The notes: generated by a model from the letters alone, not told the origin. Counted from the stretch's first letter, positions 8,386-17,457 are shown. The stretch is DNA of 64,000 nucleotides from Aureimonas sp. SK2 (GCF_029813115.1 NZ_JAPZDS010000007.1:181948-245947), one strand, 5' to 3'. Program-made: numbers and translations.

Positions 8386-9792
8386 ATGAAGACCGTCGCA
8401 CGCCATGTCGCCGTGATCGATGTCGGCAAGACCAACGCAAAGGTCGTGCTGCACGACCTGGCGGAGCGCCGCGACCTCGCCTTCCGCTCCACGGCCAACG
8501 AGGTGCGCCGGGACGGACCCTACCCGCATTTCGACCTCGACGGGCTCTTCGCCTTTATCGTTAGATCTCTCGGCGAGGTGGCCGAAGGCCATCCGCTGGA
8601 CGCGATCGCCATCACCACCCACGGCGCGTCCATCGTGCTGGTCGATAGCGAAGGCCTCGCCCTTCCGATGCTGGACTACGAGACCGACCTCGCCGGCCCG
8701 GAAAGCGACGCCTACGACGCCTTGCGGCCCGACTTCTCCGAAACGCTTTCGCCCGGCATGGGCGGAGGGCTGAATGTCGGGCGCCAGCTCTACTGGCTCG
8801 AGCGCCGCTTCCCCGACGCATTCGCCCGCACGCGGCATATGCTCACCTACCCACAATACTGGGCCTGGCGGCTGTCGGGCGTGGCCTCGGTCGAGACGAC
8901 CTCCCTCGCGTGCCACACCGACCTCTGGTCGCCCCCGCGCGGCACCTATTCCGCTCTCGTCGAGCGCGCCGGCTGGACCTCGCTCCTGCCCCAGCGCCGG
9001 AGCGCCTTCGACGTGCTCGGGCCGCTCCGCCCGGAGATCACGGAGCGTGCGGGCCTTCTCGATCGCGGAGCGATCCCGGTGCTCTGCGGCATCCACGATT
9101 CCAACGCCTCGCTCCTGCCGCATCTCCTGTCGCGCCCGGCGCCCTTCGCAGTGGTCTCGACCGGCACCTGGGTCGTCTCCTTCGCCATCGGCGGCCGCTC
9201 CGTTCCGCTCGATCCGGGCCGTGGCACGTTCAGCAACGTCAACGCCTTCGGCGATCCCGTGCCGTCCGGCATCTTTATGGGCGGGCGCGAGTTCGACCTC
9301 CTGACCGATCACGCGCCGGAGAAGCCGAGCGAGGAAACGATCGCCGACGTGATCCGGCGGGGCATCATGGCCCTGCCCGGCCAGACGCGCGGCAGCGGAT
9401 CGCTTCCCGAAGGCCTGGGCGGCTGGTCGGCGGAACCATCGACGCTTTCACCTGCCGAGCGAACGGCCGCCGCCAGCCTCTACTGCGCCCTGGCGACGCA
9501 GGCGGTGCTCGCCCTGATCGGCGCCGACGGCCCGACGGTGGTGGAAGGCCCCTTCGCGCGCAACGACCTCTATCTGCGAGCGCTCGGCCAGTTGACGGGG
9601 CGCCGGGTCGCCGCTCCGCTGGAAGGGACCGGCACGAGCGCGGGAGCGGCTCTCCTTGCGCTTGGACCCCAGGCCACGATCGAGCGGGCGGCGGAGCGGC
9701 CGATATCAGAGTCCCCACTGCCCGATCTTGCGGACTATCGCCGCGCATGGCTCGGCGTGGTTCATGCCCCCAAGCAAGAGGTGACGGCATGA
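8386..9792 (+). CDS. rhaK: Rhamnulokinase, FGGY family
   Basis: A 468-residue FGGY carbohydrate kinase. It has the N-terminal phosphate motif (AVIDVGKTNAKVVL), TTHGAS, the catalytic aspartate region CGIHDSNAS in the middle and the adenosine-binding region near EGTGTSAGAAL. It phosphorylates L-rhamnulose to the 1-phosphate that RhaD cleaves. In R. leguminosarum the equivalent RhaK is also needed for ABC transport of rhamnose. This protein resembles that rhizobial group rather than enterobacterial RhaB. The stop overlaps the start of the AraC gene (ATGA). Confidence 0.9.
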   Translation: MKTVARHVAVIDVGKTNAKVVLHDLAERRDLAFRSTANEVRRDGPYPHFDLDGLFAFIVRSLGEVAEGHPLDAIAITTHGASIVLVDSEGLALPMLDYETDLAGPESDAYDALRPDFSETLSPGMGGGLNVGRQLYWLERRFPDAFARTRHMLTYPQYWAWRLSGVASVETTSLACHTDLWSPPRGTYSALVERAGWTSLLPQRRSAFDVLGPLRPEITERAGLLDRGAIPVLCGIHDSNASLLPHLLSRPAPFAVVSTGTWVVSFAIGGRSVPLDPGRGTFSNVNAFGDPVPSGIFMGGREFDLLTDHAPEKPSEETIADVIRRGIMALPGQTRGSGSLPEGLGGWSAEPSTLSPAERTAAASLYCALATQAVLALIGADGPTVVEGPFARNDLYLRALGQLTGRRVAAPLEGTGTSAGAALLALGPQATIERAAERPISESPLPDLADYRRAWLGVVHAPKQEVTA

Positions 9793-10721
9793 CACAAGGT
9801 CGCCCCGACGCTGCCGCCCACGCCAGCGATCCCGCGCTGGAGATCATCCTGCGCGGGCCGGGAGAATCCTTCCGCTGGGCCAAGCACGACTACCCCCATC
9901 ATCTGGCGAAATGGCACCGGCACCCAGAATACGAGCTGCACCTCGTCACGGCGGGGCGCGGGCGGATGATGATCGGCGACTATGTCGGGCCGTTCGGGGA
10001 AGGATGCCTCGTGCTGGCGGGGCCGAACCTGCCGCACAACTGGATCAGCGACATGGAGCCGGGTGCCAGCCTGCCCGGCCGCGACGTCCTCGTGCAGTTC
10101 GACGCCGCCGTCACGGAAACGCTGGTCAACGGATTCACCGAATTCGCCGACCTGCGCGCCCTCCTGCGCGATGCCGCGTTCGGTGTCGAGTTCTCCGGGG
10201 ACACGGCGGAGCAGGCACGCAGAAAACTTTGCGCCATGGAGCACGAGCGCGGCGCCGGACGCCTCGTTTCGTTCCTGTCGCTGCTGGCCGGTCTCGCGGC
10301 CCGGCCGGACGACCGACGCATCCTCGCGCGGTGCGCACCCTCCCTCGGACTCCACACATCGGCCTCGCGCCGGCTCGACCGGGTGATCGCCTTCATCACC
10401 GAGCGCTTCGCCAGCGACATCTCCTTGAGCGACGCGGCGGCCGTCTGCCATATGGAGGTGACGGCGTTTTCCCGTTTCTTCAAGCACCAGACGGGCCACA
10501 ACTTCACGTCTTACGTGAACCGCATGCGCGTGCAGCAGGCCTGCGCGCTTCTGGCGGGGACCGATATGCCCGTGACGCAGATCTGCTACGAGGTAGGCTA
10601 CAACAACACGGCGAACTTCAATCGCCAGTTTCACGCCGTCTGCGGCCAGACCCCGTCAGCCTATCGCGACGAGTCCCGCCGCATCCGCACGAACCGGTCC
10701 GGGGAAACCCGGGCCGCCTGA
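9789..10721 (+). CDS. AraC-family transcriptional regulator
   Basis: A 310-residue regulator. Residues 20-110 form a cupin sensor domain (WHRHPEYELHLVTAGRG, then LAGPNLPHNW), and the last 100 residues hold two helix-turn-helix motifs ending in ITQICYEVGYNN-type (here VTQICYEVGYNNTANFNRQF) and GQTPSAYR. The ATG overlaps the rhaK stop, so it is transcribed with the rhamnose genes. It stands immediately before two polyol-type dehydrogenases and may control them together with the transporter. AraC regulators are not part of the standard rhizobial rha operon, so this looks like an added module. Confidence 0.88.
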   Translation: MTQGRPDAAAHASDPALEIILRGPGESFRWAKHDYPHHLAKWHRHPEYELHLVTAGRGRMMIGDYVGPFGEGCLVLAGPNLPHNWISDMEPGASLPGRDVLVQFDAAVTETLVNGFTEFADLRALLRDAAFGVEFSGDTAEQARRKLCAMEHERGAGRLVSFLSLLAGLAARPDDRRILARCAPSLGLHTSASRRLDRVIAFITERFASDISLSDAAAVCHMEVTAFSRFFKHQTGHNFTSYVNRMRVQQACALLAGTDMPVTQICYEVGYNNTANFNRQFHAVCGQTPSAYRDESRRIRTNRSGETRAA

Positions 10722-10744
10722 CGTGTCGGCCAAGAAAGTTTGCA

Positions 10745-10766
10745 ACGACGCCGCTTGATGCGTCGT
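10745..10766. promoter_or_regulatory. Inverted repeat upstream of the dehydrogenase pair
   Basis: ACGACGC at 10745-10751 and GCGTCGT at 10760-10766, spacer 8, in the 108-base gap between the AraC gene and the zinc-type dehydrogenase. This is the only sizeable gap in the rightward rhamnose cluster, so an internal promoter or operator is plausible. Confidence 0.3.
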
Positions 10767-10829
10767 CAGCGTGGTGCCCGAACCGTAGCGTCGCAGGCTC
10801 GGACGAGGTCGGTGGGAGGAGATTCGGCC

Positions 10830-11915
10830 ATGCGGAACATCGACGACCTGAGGGCAAGCACCCAAAGCGACCGTCGCGCCTTAGTACTGGAGGCTAAGGA
10901 CAAGCTCGCTTTGCGCGACTGCCCGGTCGAGGAGACGCTCGGGTCCCACGACGTGCGGATCGCGATCCACACGGTCGGCATCTGCGGCTCCGACGTCCAC
11001 TACTACACCCATGGCGCGATCGGTCCCTTCGTGGTGCGCGAGCCGATGATCCTCGGACACGAGGCGTCCGGCATCGTCACGGAGGTGGGTTCGGGCGTCA
11101 CGACGCTGAAGCCCGGCGACCGCGTCTGCATGGAGCCCGGCATTCCCGATCCCAACAGCCGCGCGACGCGCCTCGGCCTCTACAATCTCGATCCGGCCGT
11201 CCGGTTCTGGGCGACGCCGCCCGTCCACGGCGTGCTGCGCCCGAGCGTGGTCCATCCGGAAGCATTCACCTTCAAGCTGCCGGACAACGTGTCCTTCGCC
11301 GCCGCGGCGATGGTCGAGCCGCTCGCCGTGGGCGTCCATGCGGTGACCAAGGCCAAGGCGGCGCCAGGCAACGTCGCGGTGGTGATCGGCGCCGGGCCGA
11401 TCGGTCTCGTCACAGTGCTGGCGGCTCTGGCCGGCGGCTGCGCCCATGTGATCGTCTCGGACATCGACGACACCAAACTCGGCATCGCGGCCAAGCTCGG
11501 CTCGGTCTCCACCGTCAACGTGGCGCGCGAGAGCCTGGCGGAGGCCGTGAAGGCCCGCACCGAAGGCTGGGGCGCCGACGTGATCTACGAATGCGCCGGC
11601 TCGGAAAAGGCGATCGCCACGATCTTCGAGCCGCTGTGCCCCGGCGGCGTCGTGGTGTTCGTCGGCATTCCCTTGTCCAACCCGTCCTACGACGTGTCGC
11701 AGGCCATGCTGAAGGAAGCCCGCGTCGAGCACGTGTTCCGCTACGCCCACGTCTTCCCGCGCTGCGTCGCCATGCTGGCGTCCGGGGCCGTGGACGTGTC
11801 GCCGCTGATCACCCGCACATTCACCTTCGAGCAGAGCGTCGAGGCGTTCGAACTCGCGGCCAAGGCGCCCAAGGGCGAAGTGAAGATGCAGATCGAGATG
11901 GGACTGGGCGACTAG
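10830..11915 (+). CDS. Sorbitol/xylitol dehydrogenase-like MDR enzyme
   Basis: A 361-residue medium-chain dehydrogenase. It has the catalytic zinc residues ([13 protein letters not shown] and GHEAS), the EPL region, and a Rossmann motif [11 protein letters not shown]; the chain resembles sorbitol and xylitol dehydrogenases ([12 protein letters not shown]). The loop that holds the structural zinc in most relatives (CxxCxxC...C) reads [18 protein letters not shown] and has no cysteine, as in mammalian sorbitol dehydrogenase. The start has a GGGAGGA ribosome site. It probably oxidises a polyol or sugar alcohol with NAD. The substrate cannot be read from sequence; the following SDR gene suggests a two-step redox conversion. 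Confidence 0.88.
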   Translation: MRNIDDLRASTQSDRRALVLEAKDKLALRDCPVEETLGSHDVRIAIHTVGICGSDVHYYTHGAIGPFVVREPMILGHEASGIVTEVGSGVTTLKPGDRVCMEPGIPDPNSRATRLGLYNLDPAVRFWATPPVHGVLRPSVVHPEAFTFKLPDNVSFAAAAMVEPLAVGVHAVTKAKAAPGNVAVVIGAGPIGLVTVLAALAGGCAHVIVSDIDDTKLGIAAKLGSVSTVNVARESLAEAVKARTEGWGADVIYECAGSEKAIATIFEPLCPGGVVVFVGIPLSNPSYDVSQAMLKEARVEHVFRYAHVFPRCVAMLASGAVDVSPLITRTFTFEQSVEAFELAAKAPKGEVKMQIEMGLGD

Positions 11916-11953
11916 GCCCCCATCCGATCCGCCGCGTTTTGGGAGGAACGGGG

Positions 11954-12679
11954 ATGGATTTCAAAGGCAAGACGGCGATCGTCACCGGTGCGGGCAAGGG
12001 CATCGGCCGCCATGTCGCGACGCTTCTGAAGGAACGCGGCGCGGAAGTCGTCGCGCTCGGCCGCACCAGCGCCGACCTCGATACGCTGGCGGCCGAGATC
12101 GGCTGCCGCACCATCACGGTCGAGTTGGCCGACGCGGCAGCCGCGCGGATGGCCGCGACGGAGGCCCTGCCCGCCGATCTCCTGGTCAACTGCGCTGGAA
12201 TCAACATCCTGGAGCCGTTCCTTGAGATGAAGGACGAGTCCTTCGACATGATCCAGGCCGTCAATGTCCGTTCGGCCGCGATCGTGTCCCAGGTCTTCGC
12301 CCGCGACCTGATCCGGCGCAACGCGCCGGGCGCGATCGTCAACGTCTCCTCGATCTCGTCCTTTCTCGGCTTCCGGGATCACGCTGCTTACTGCGCCTCC
12401 AAGGGCGCACTGGACGGGCTGACGCGGGTCATGGCCAACGAGCTTGGGCCTCACCGAATCCGCGTCAACGCCGTGAACCCCGGCATCACGCTGACAGAGC
12501 TTGCCCGCGTCGCCTGGAGCGCGCCGGAAAAGGGCGGCCCGATGCTGGCGCGCACGCCGGTCGGGCGCTTCGCCGAGACCAAGGACGTGGCGGAGGGCAT
12601 CCTGTTCCTCCTTTCCGATGCCGCCGCCATGGTCCACGGCCATACCCTGCCGATCGAGGGTGGCTTCCTTGTCAACTGA
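11954..12679 (+). CDS. SDR oxidoreductase, L-xylulose/carbonyl reductase-like
   Basis: A 241-residue classical short-chain dehydrogenase: TGAGKGIGRH for cofactor, NCAG, the serine in NVSSISS, YCASK catalytic pair, and NAVNPGITLTEL. Its overall pattern (ALGRTSADLDTLAAE, then ITVELAD) is that of L-xylulose reductase and related tetrameric carbonyl reductases. GGGAGGA lies 7 bases before the ATG. It is 38 bases after the sorbitol dehydrogenase-like gene and overlaps the ABC ATPase start by 11 bases, so all belong to one transcript. The likely role is reversible oxidation of a polyol or ketose in concert with its neighbour. Confidence 0.87.
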   Translation: MDFKGKTAIVTGAGKGIGRHVATLLKERGAEVVALGRTSADLDTLAAEIGCRTITVELADAAAARMAATEALPADLLVNCAGINILEPFLEMKDESFDMIQAVNVRSAAIVSQVFARDLIRRNAPGAIVNVSSISSFLGFRDHAAYCASKGALDGLTRVMANELGPHRIRVNAVNPGITLTELARVAWSAPEKGGPMLARTPVGRFAETKDVAEGILFLLSDAAAMVHGHTLPIEGGFLVN

Positions 12680-14177
12680 TGCGGCGCCCATCATCGCGCT
12701 CCGCGGCATCGAGAAGGCCTTCGGCCCCGTCTCGGTGCTGAAGGGCGTCGATTTCGACCTGCGGCCCGGCGAGGTCCATGCCCTGATGGGCGAGAACGGC
12801 GCCGGCAAGTCCACGATGATCCGCATCATGTCCGGCGCGCACCAGCCGAACGCCGGCGCGGTGGAGATCGACGGGCAGGCGCGCAGGCTGGACGGGCCGC
12901 GCGACGCGCAGGACCGGGGCATCGCAGTCGTCCACCAGGAACTGCTCCTGTTCCCGGCGCTGACGGTGGCCGAGAACATCTTCGTCGGCCACGCGCCGCG
13001 CACGTCGCGCGGCACACTGGACTGGTCCGCCATGCGCCGCCGCGCCCGTGAGATCCTCGACAGGCTCGACTGTCCGGACCTCGACGTTGACGAGACGGTG
13101 TCGAAGCTCTCCGTCGCCAACCGCCAGCGCGTCGAGATCGCCCGTGCCCTGTCGAAGAACGCGCGCGCCCTGATCATGGATGAGCCGACCGCCGCGCTCG
13201 CCGAGGCCGACGTGCGTCGCCTTCTCGACGTGGTGCGCTCGCTCCGGGCCGAGGGCGTCGGCGTCATCTATGTCAGCCACCGGATGAACGAGATCTTCGA
13301 GATCTCCGACCGGGTGACGGTGCTTCGCGACGGCAAGACCATCGCGACGCGCCCGACCGCCGAGGTCACGGAGGCCAGCCTCGTATCCATGATGGTCGGC
13401 CGCGACATCGACGAGCTGTTCCCTAAGGAAGACATCCCGATCGGCGAGACGGTGCTGGAAGTGCGCGGCCTCGCCCATGCCGGCAAGGTGCGCGACGTGT
13501 CCTTCTCCGTGCGCGCCGGCGAAATCCTCGGCATCGCCGGCCTCGTGGGCTCCGGCCGGACCGAACTCGCGCAGACGATCTTCGGTGTGACCCCGGCAAC
13601 GGCCGGCGAGATCCTGATCGACGGCGAGCCGGTGACGGTCGGCAGTGTGCGCGAGGCGATCGACAAGCGCATCGCCTACGTGCCCGAGGACCGAGCCCAG
13701 CATGGTCTCGTGAGGCCCCAGACCATCCGCGAGAACGTCTCCATGGCGATCCTCGACCGCCTGACGCGCCGATCGGTGGTGGACACGGCGCGCGAAAAGG
13801 CCCTGGCCGAGGACGCGATCCGGCGCTTTTCCATCCGCGCGCGCGGACCCGGCCAGGTCGTGGCGCAGCTTTCGGGCGGCAACCAGCAGAAGGTCGTGAT
13901 CGCCAAGTGGCTCGCGACCGACCCGCGCATCCTGATCCTCGACGAGCCGACGCGCGGAGTCGACGTCGGCGCCAAGACCGAGATCCACAAGCTCATGAAC
14001 CAGCTCGCCCGACAGGGGCTCGCCATCATCATGATTTCGAGCGAACTGCCCGAGGTGCTCGGCATGAGCGACCGCGTCCTCGTGATGAACGGTGGGCGCA
14101 TGACCGCCATCCTCGACCGCGCCGAGGCGACGCCCGACGCGGTCGGCACCGCCATGATGACGGGACACGCGGCATGA
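12669..14177 (+). CDS. rhaT: Sugar ABC transporter ATP-binding protein (rhamnose type)
   Basis: A 502-residue double-cassette ATPase of the RbsA/XylG/MglA class. The first cassette has Walker A GENGAGKST and Walker B ALIMDEPTAAL; the second has the degenerate P-loop GLVGSGRTEL and its own signature LSGGNQQK and ILDEPTRGVD, as is normal for this family. No ATG exists at the right place; a TTG at 12669 with GAGGGTGG eight bases upstream fits, giving an 11-base overlap with the SDR gene. The permease starts in its stop codon. It should energise the two permeases that follow. Rhamnose specificity is inferred from the locus. Confidence 0.9.
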   Translation: MSTDAAPIIALRGIEKAFGPVSVLKGVDFDLRPGEVHALMGENGAGKSTMIRIMSGAHQPNAGAVEIDGQARRLDGPRDAQDRGIAVVHQELLLFPALTVAENIFVGHAPRTSRGTLDWSAMRRRAREILDRLDCPDLDVDETVSKLSVANRQRVEIARALSKNARALIMDEPTAALAEADVRRLLDVVRSLRAEGVGVIYVSHRMNEIFEISDRVTVLRDGKTIATRPTAEVTEASLVSMMVGRDIDELFPKEDIPIGETVLEVRGLAHAGKVRDVSFSVRAGEILGIAGLVGSGRTELAQTIFGVTPATAGEILIDGEPVTVGSVREAIDKRIAYVPEDRAQHGLVRPQTIRENVSMAILDRLTRRSVVDTAREKALAEDAIRRFSIRARGPGQVVAQLSGGNQQKVVIAKWLATDPRILILDEPTRGVDVGAKTEIHKLMNQLARQGLAIIMISSELPEVLGMSDRVLVMNGGRMTAILDRAEATPDAVGTAMMTGHAA

Positions 14178-15127
14178 GAGGTCCGACGCTCTCGCGCCGC
14201 CTCTCCTCGTCCGGCCAGGAGATCCTTCTGGTCCTGGCGATCGTCGCCCTGTTCCTCGTGGTCGGCTGGATCAACCCGCGCTTCGTCTCGCAGAACAACC
14301 TGACCTCGATCTTCGTCGGCAACGCGTACATCGCGGTCGCCGCCATCGGCATGTCGATGGTGATCATTTCCGGCCATATCGACGTGTCCGTCGGCGCGCT
14401 GATCGGCGTCCTGGCCACGATCTCGGGCCTTCTGGTCACCAACGGCTATCCCGTCTGGCTCTCCTGGTTGCTGCCGGTGCTGATCGGCGGCGCGGTGAAC
14501 GCCGGGCTCGGCACCCTGATCGCCTATCTCAAGGTGCCGTCGATCATCGCGACGCTGGCGATGCTCTCGATCCTGCGCGGCGGCCTCATCACGGTCACCG
14601 GCGGCGCCTGGATCTCGGGCCTGCCGCCGGAGTTCCAGCTCGCGCAATTCCGCCTCTTCGACGTGCCCTCCCCTGTCTGGTTCATGATCGTGATGACGAT
14701 CGGCTTCGCCTTCATGCTGCGATCGACGGCCTTCGGCCGCTCAATCTATGCCGTCGGCGGCAACCCGGAAGCGGCCGAGGCGTCGGGCATCCCCTACAAG
14801 GCGACGATCGTGAAAGTGTTCGCCTTGCACGGCCTGATCGCCGGTGTGTCCGCCATCCTCTTCGCGACGCAGCTCCAGGTCATCCAGTCCACCGTGCCGA
14901 ACGGGCTGGAACTCATCGTCATCACCGCCTCGGTGGTCGGCGGCGTCTCGATCCTGGGCGGCATCGGGACGGTCGTCGGCTCGACGCTGGCCGCGATCCT
15001 CTTCGCCGCCATCGGCTCGTCGCTGATCTTCCTGAACGTCTCGGCCTACTGGCTGCGGGCGGTGCAGGGCATTCTCATTCTCGCGACGGTGCTGGCCGAC
15101 ATGGCCCGGCGCGGGCGGGCGAGCTGA
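14174..15127 (+). CDS. rhaP: Sugar ABC transporter permease 1
   Basis: A 317-residue inner-membrane permease of the RbsC/XylH (BPD_transp_2) family with about nine to ten hydrophobic helices. It carries the conserved segments MSMVIISGHIDVSVGAL and the cytoplasmic coupling region AFGRSIYAVGGNPEAAEASGI, then GGVSILGGIGTVVGS. It overlaps the ATPase gene by ATGA. Together with the second permease it forms the heteromeric channel typical of rhizobial rhamnose and AI-2 type transporters, which use two different permeases. Confidence 0.88.
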   Translation: MRGPTLSRRLSSSGQEILLVLAIVALFLVVGWINPRFVSQNNLTSIFVGNAYIAVAAIGMSMVIISGHIDVSVGALIGVLATISGLLVTNGYPVWLSWLLPVLIGGAVNAGLGTLIAYLKVPSIIATLAMLSILRGGLITVTGGAWISGLPPEFQLAQFRLFDVPSPVWFMIVMTIGFAFMLRSTAFGRSIYAVGGNPEAAEASGIPYKATIVKVFALHGLIAGVSAILFATQLQVIQSTVPNGLELIVITASVVGGVSILGGIGTVVGSTLAAILFAAIGSSLIFLNVSAYWLRAVQGILILATVLADMARRGRAS

Positions 15128-15141
15128 GGAGGAGAGACACG

Positions 15142-16086
15142 ATGACCCTTCGCTCCCTGCTCCGCCACGAGGCTATCCTCGCCCTGATCCTGGCGCTCGC
15201 CCTGGCGGTTCTGGCCATCGATAACGAGCGCTTCTTCACCGCCGCCAACCTCCTCAACCAGGGGCGTCTTCTGACCGAGGTGGGGCTGATCGCTGTGGTC
15301 ATGACCTTCGTGATCGTGACCGGCGGCATCGACCTGTCGGTCGGCTCGATCCTCGGCCTCTGCGCCATTCTGATCGGGGTGTTCTGGAAGACCCTCGGCC
15401 TGCCGCTCCCCGTTGCCATCGGCCTGTCCATGGTGGTCGGCACGCTCGCCGGTTTCTTCAACGGCCTCATCATCACGCGCTTCCGCGTGCCGCCGCTGAT
15501 CGCGACGCTGGCGACGCTCGCTCTTTATCGGGGCCTTGCCGAGGGCATCAGCCAGGCGCAATCGATCCGCGGCTACCCGAAGTGGTTCTTCGAGCTCGGC
15601 CAGGGCGAGGTGCTCGGCATTCCGACGCAGCTCTGGCTCCTCGCCCTCGTCGCCTTCGCCGGGTTCTTCATCCTGCGCTACACCGCCTTCGGACGCGCGA
15701 CCTACGCCATCGGCAACAACGAGCAGGGCGCAGCCTTTTCCGGCATCGACGTCGCCCGGACCAAGCTCTGGATCTACTCGGCCTCCGGCTTCGTCTCGGC
15801 GCTGGCGGCGGTGGTCTTCGTCAGCCGCGTCTCGACGACCCGCTCGGACATGGGCTCGGGCATCGAGCTCGACGTCATCACCGCCGTGGTGCTGGGAGGC
15901 ACCTCGATCTTCGGCGGTCGGGGGCTCGTGGTCGGCACACTGCTCGGCTTGTGCCTCGTGCAGGTCCTGAAGAACGGCCTCGCCCTCTCGGGCGTGCGGG
16001 GCGACGGGACCATCGTCATCATCGGCGTAGTCCTGATCGCGGCCGTTCTCATCTCGAATTTCCTCAGCCGCTATTCCGGCGACTGA
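15142..16086 (+). CDS. rhaQ: Sugar ABC transporter permease 2
   Basis: A 314-residue partner permease of the same family as its upstream neighbour, with similar helices and the motifs TGGIDLSVGSILGL, AFGRATYAIGNNEQGAAFSGI and GGTSIFGGRGLVVGT. A GAGGAG site lies close to the start; the gene follows the first permease by 14 bases. Two distinct permeases next to one double ATPase is the arrangement of the R. leguminosarum rhaSTPQ system. Confidence 0.88.
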   Translation: MTLRSLLRHEAILALILALALAVLAIDNERFFTAANLLNQGRLLTEVGLIAVVMTFVIVTGGIDLSVGSILGLCAILIGVFWKTLGLPLPVAIGLSMVVGTLAGFFNGLIITRFRVPPLIATLATLALYRGLAEGISQAQSIRGYPKWFFELGQGEVLGIPTQLWLLALVAFAGFFILRYTAFGRATYAIGNNEQGAAFSGIDVARTKLWIYSASGFVSALAAVVFVSRVSTTRSDMGSGIELDVITAVVLGGTSIFGGRGLVVGTLLGLCLVQVLKNGLALSGVRGDGTIVIIGVVLIAAVLISNFLSRYSGD

Positions 16087-16127
16087 GGAGGAAACGCCGT
16101 CAACGTCATCGTGGAGGAGACAACGAC

Positions 16128-17231
16128 ATGCGCACGCTTCTGGCCTTCTTTCTCGGAACCAGCCTTCTGACCGCACCCGCCATGGCGCAGAGCGCCTGGA
16201 CGGGCGGCGACGACCAGCCGGCCAATCCGCTCGCCTGCGACGCGAGCGTGACCGCCGTCCCGCCGGGCGACTACAATGGCGGCGAGCCGACCAACGCGCC
16301 GGACCGCAAGGGCAAGCCGCTGCGCGTCGTCGATATCCCGAAGCTGGTCGGCGTCGGCTACTTCAACTCCACCGCCTCCGGCATCCAGGAAGCGGCCAAG
16401 GAGCTCGGCTCGCTGACCGTCACCACCGACGGTCCGACCAAGGCGAACATCGACGAGCAGATCACCTTCATCGACAACTACATCACGTCAGGCGTCGACG
16501 GCATCCTGTTCGCCGCCAACGACCCGGTCGCCATCGCGCCCGTGCTGAAGCGCGCGCTGGAAGCTGGCATCAACGTCGTCGGCTACGACGCAGATGCCGA
16601 GCCCGACGCCCGCCAGTGGTTCGTCAACCAGGCCGAGCCCAACGGCGTCGCCAAGTCGATGATCGACCAGCTCGCCTCCGAGATCGGCGAAGAAGGCTCG
16701 TTCGCGATCGTCACCTCGACCTTCACCACGCCCAACCAGGCGCGCTGGATCACCGAAATGGCGGCCTATGCAGAGAAGTGCCACCCGAAACTGAAGTTCC
16801 TGGAGACGGTCGAGGCGCAGGAAGACAACATCCTGTCCTTCAACCAGGCGCAGACGCTGATCAACAAGTACGGCGACGAACTGAAGGGCATTCTCGGCAT
16901 GACCTCGGTCGCCACCCCGGCCGCGTCGGAAGCCGTTCAGCAGAACAATCTCTGCGGCAAGGTTTCGGTGGTCGGTCTCGCGCTGCCCAACGCCATGAAG
17001 CCCTATGTCAACAACGACTGCATCAAGTCGACCATCCTGTGGTCGACGGTCGATCTCGGCTATGCCGCCGGCATGGCCATGCGCGCGGTGGCCGACGGCA
17101 CGCTGAAGCCGGGCGACACGAGCTTCAAGGCCGGGCGCCTGGGAGAGCTGCAGATCGTGAACCAGAGCCAGATCCTGCTTGGCGCGCCGAAAGTCTTCAC
17201 CAAGGCGGACATCAACGACTTCGACTTCTGA
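16128..17231 (+). CDS. rhaS: Periplasmic sugar-binding protein of the RhaS/LsrB group
   Basis: A 367-residue secreted binding protein with a Sec signal peptide (cleavage near AMA-Q). After a cysteine-containing N-terminal extension of about 50 residues, the type I periplasmic binding fold begins at LRVVDIPKLVGVGYFNSTA. It ends with KVFTKADINDFDF, close to the end of LsrB. By eye it is nearer to RhaS and the AI-2 receptor LsrB than to ribose-type proteins. Of the LsrB residues known to touch AI-2, the Lys, first Asp and Gln positions look kept, but others appear changed (Asp to Asn, Pro to Met, Ala to Ser), which favours a sugar over AI-2. Last gene of the operon, followed by a terminator. Confidence 0.82.
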   Translation: MRTLLAFFLGTSLLTAPAMAQSAWTGGDDQPANPLACDASVTAVPPGDYNGGEPTNAPDRKGKPLRVVDIPKLVGVGYFNSTASGIQEAAKELGSLTVTTDGPTKANIDEQITFIDNYITSGVDGILFAANDPVAIAPVLKRALEAGINVVGYDADAEPDARQWFVNQAEPNGVAKSMIDQLASEIGEEGSFAIVTSTFTTPNQARWITEMAAYAEKCHPKLKFLETVEAQEDNILSFNQAQTLINKYGDELKGILGMTSVATPAASEAVQQNNLCGKVSVVGLALPNAMKPYVNNDCIKSTILWSTVDLGYAAGMAMRAVADGTLKPGDTSFKAGRLGELQIVNQSQILLGAPKVFTKADINDFDF

Positions 17232-17249
17232 GCTCGAGGATCGCTTGAA

Positions 17250-17279
17250 GGGGCGCCGGCTCGAAAGGGCCGGCGCCCC
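17250..17279 (+). terminator. Terminator hairpin after the rhamnose operon
   Basis: GGGGCGCCGGC at 17250-17260 pairs perfectly with 17269-17279 around an 8-base loop. The T-run after it is weak (CCTCTTGG), but the position, 19 bases after the last gene, fits. Confidence 0.7.
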
Positions 17280-17306
17280 AGCCTCTTGGCCCCTTCCCTT
17301 TCCGCC

Positions 17307-17389
17307 GTCATGCTCGGTCTCGACCCCAGCATCTGCGACGGATCAGCGTGACGAACGTGGCAGATCCTCGGGTCGAGCCCGAGGATGAC
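17307..17389. repeat. Imperfect palindromic intergenic repeat
   Basis: Two 33-base arms (17307-17339 and 17357-17389) are inverted copies with 28 of 33 positions matching, separated by 17 bases. The core words are CTCGGTCTCGACCC on the left and GGGTCGAGCCCGAG on the right. It lies between two convergent genes and looks like the dispersed REP-like palindromes of high-GC alphaproteobacteria. Only one copy is in this window, so its repeated nature is inferred. Confidence 0.55.
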
Positions 17390-17457
17390 GACATCTGGGA
17401 GGGGTTCGTCCCAAAATCATGCGCGCGGGCTCCGACAGGCGCCGGCGCATTTTCGTG

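Noticed and set aside
12672..14168. 498-residue open frame on the minus strand
   Set aside because: Antisense to the rhaT ATPase; composition is that of a shadow frame.
17232..17457. Short frames in the gap after the rhamnose operon
   Set aside because: They run through the terminator and the palindromic repeat and have no start signals.
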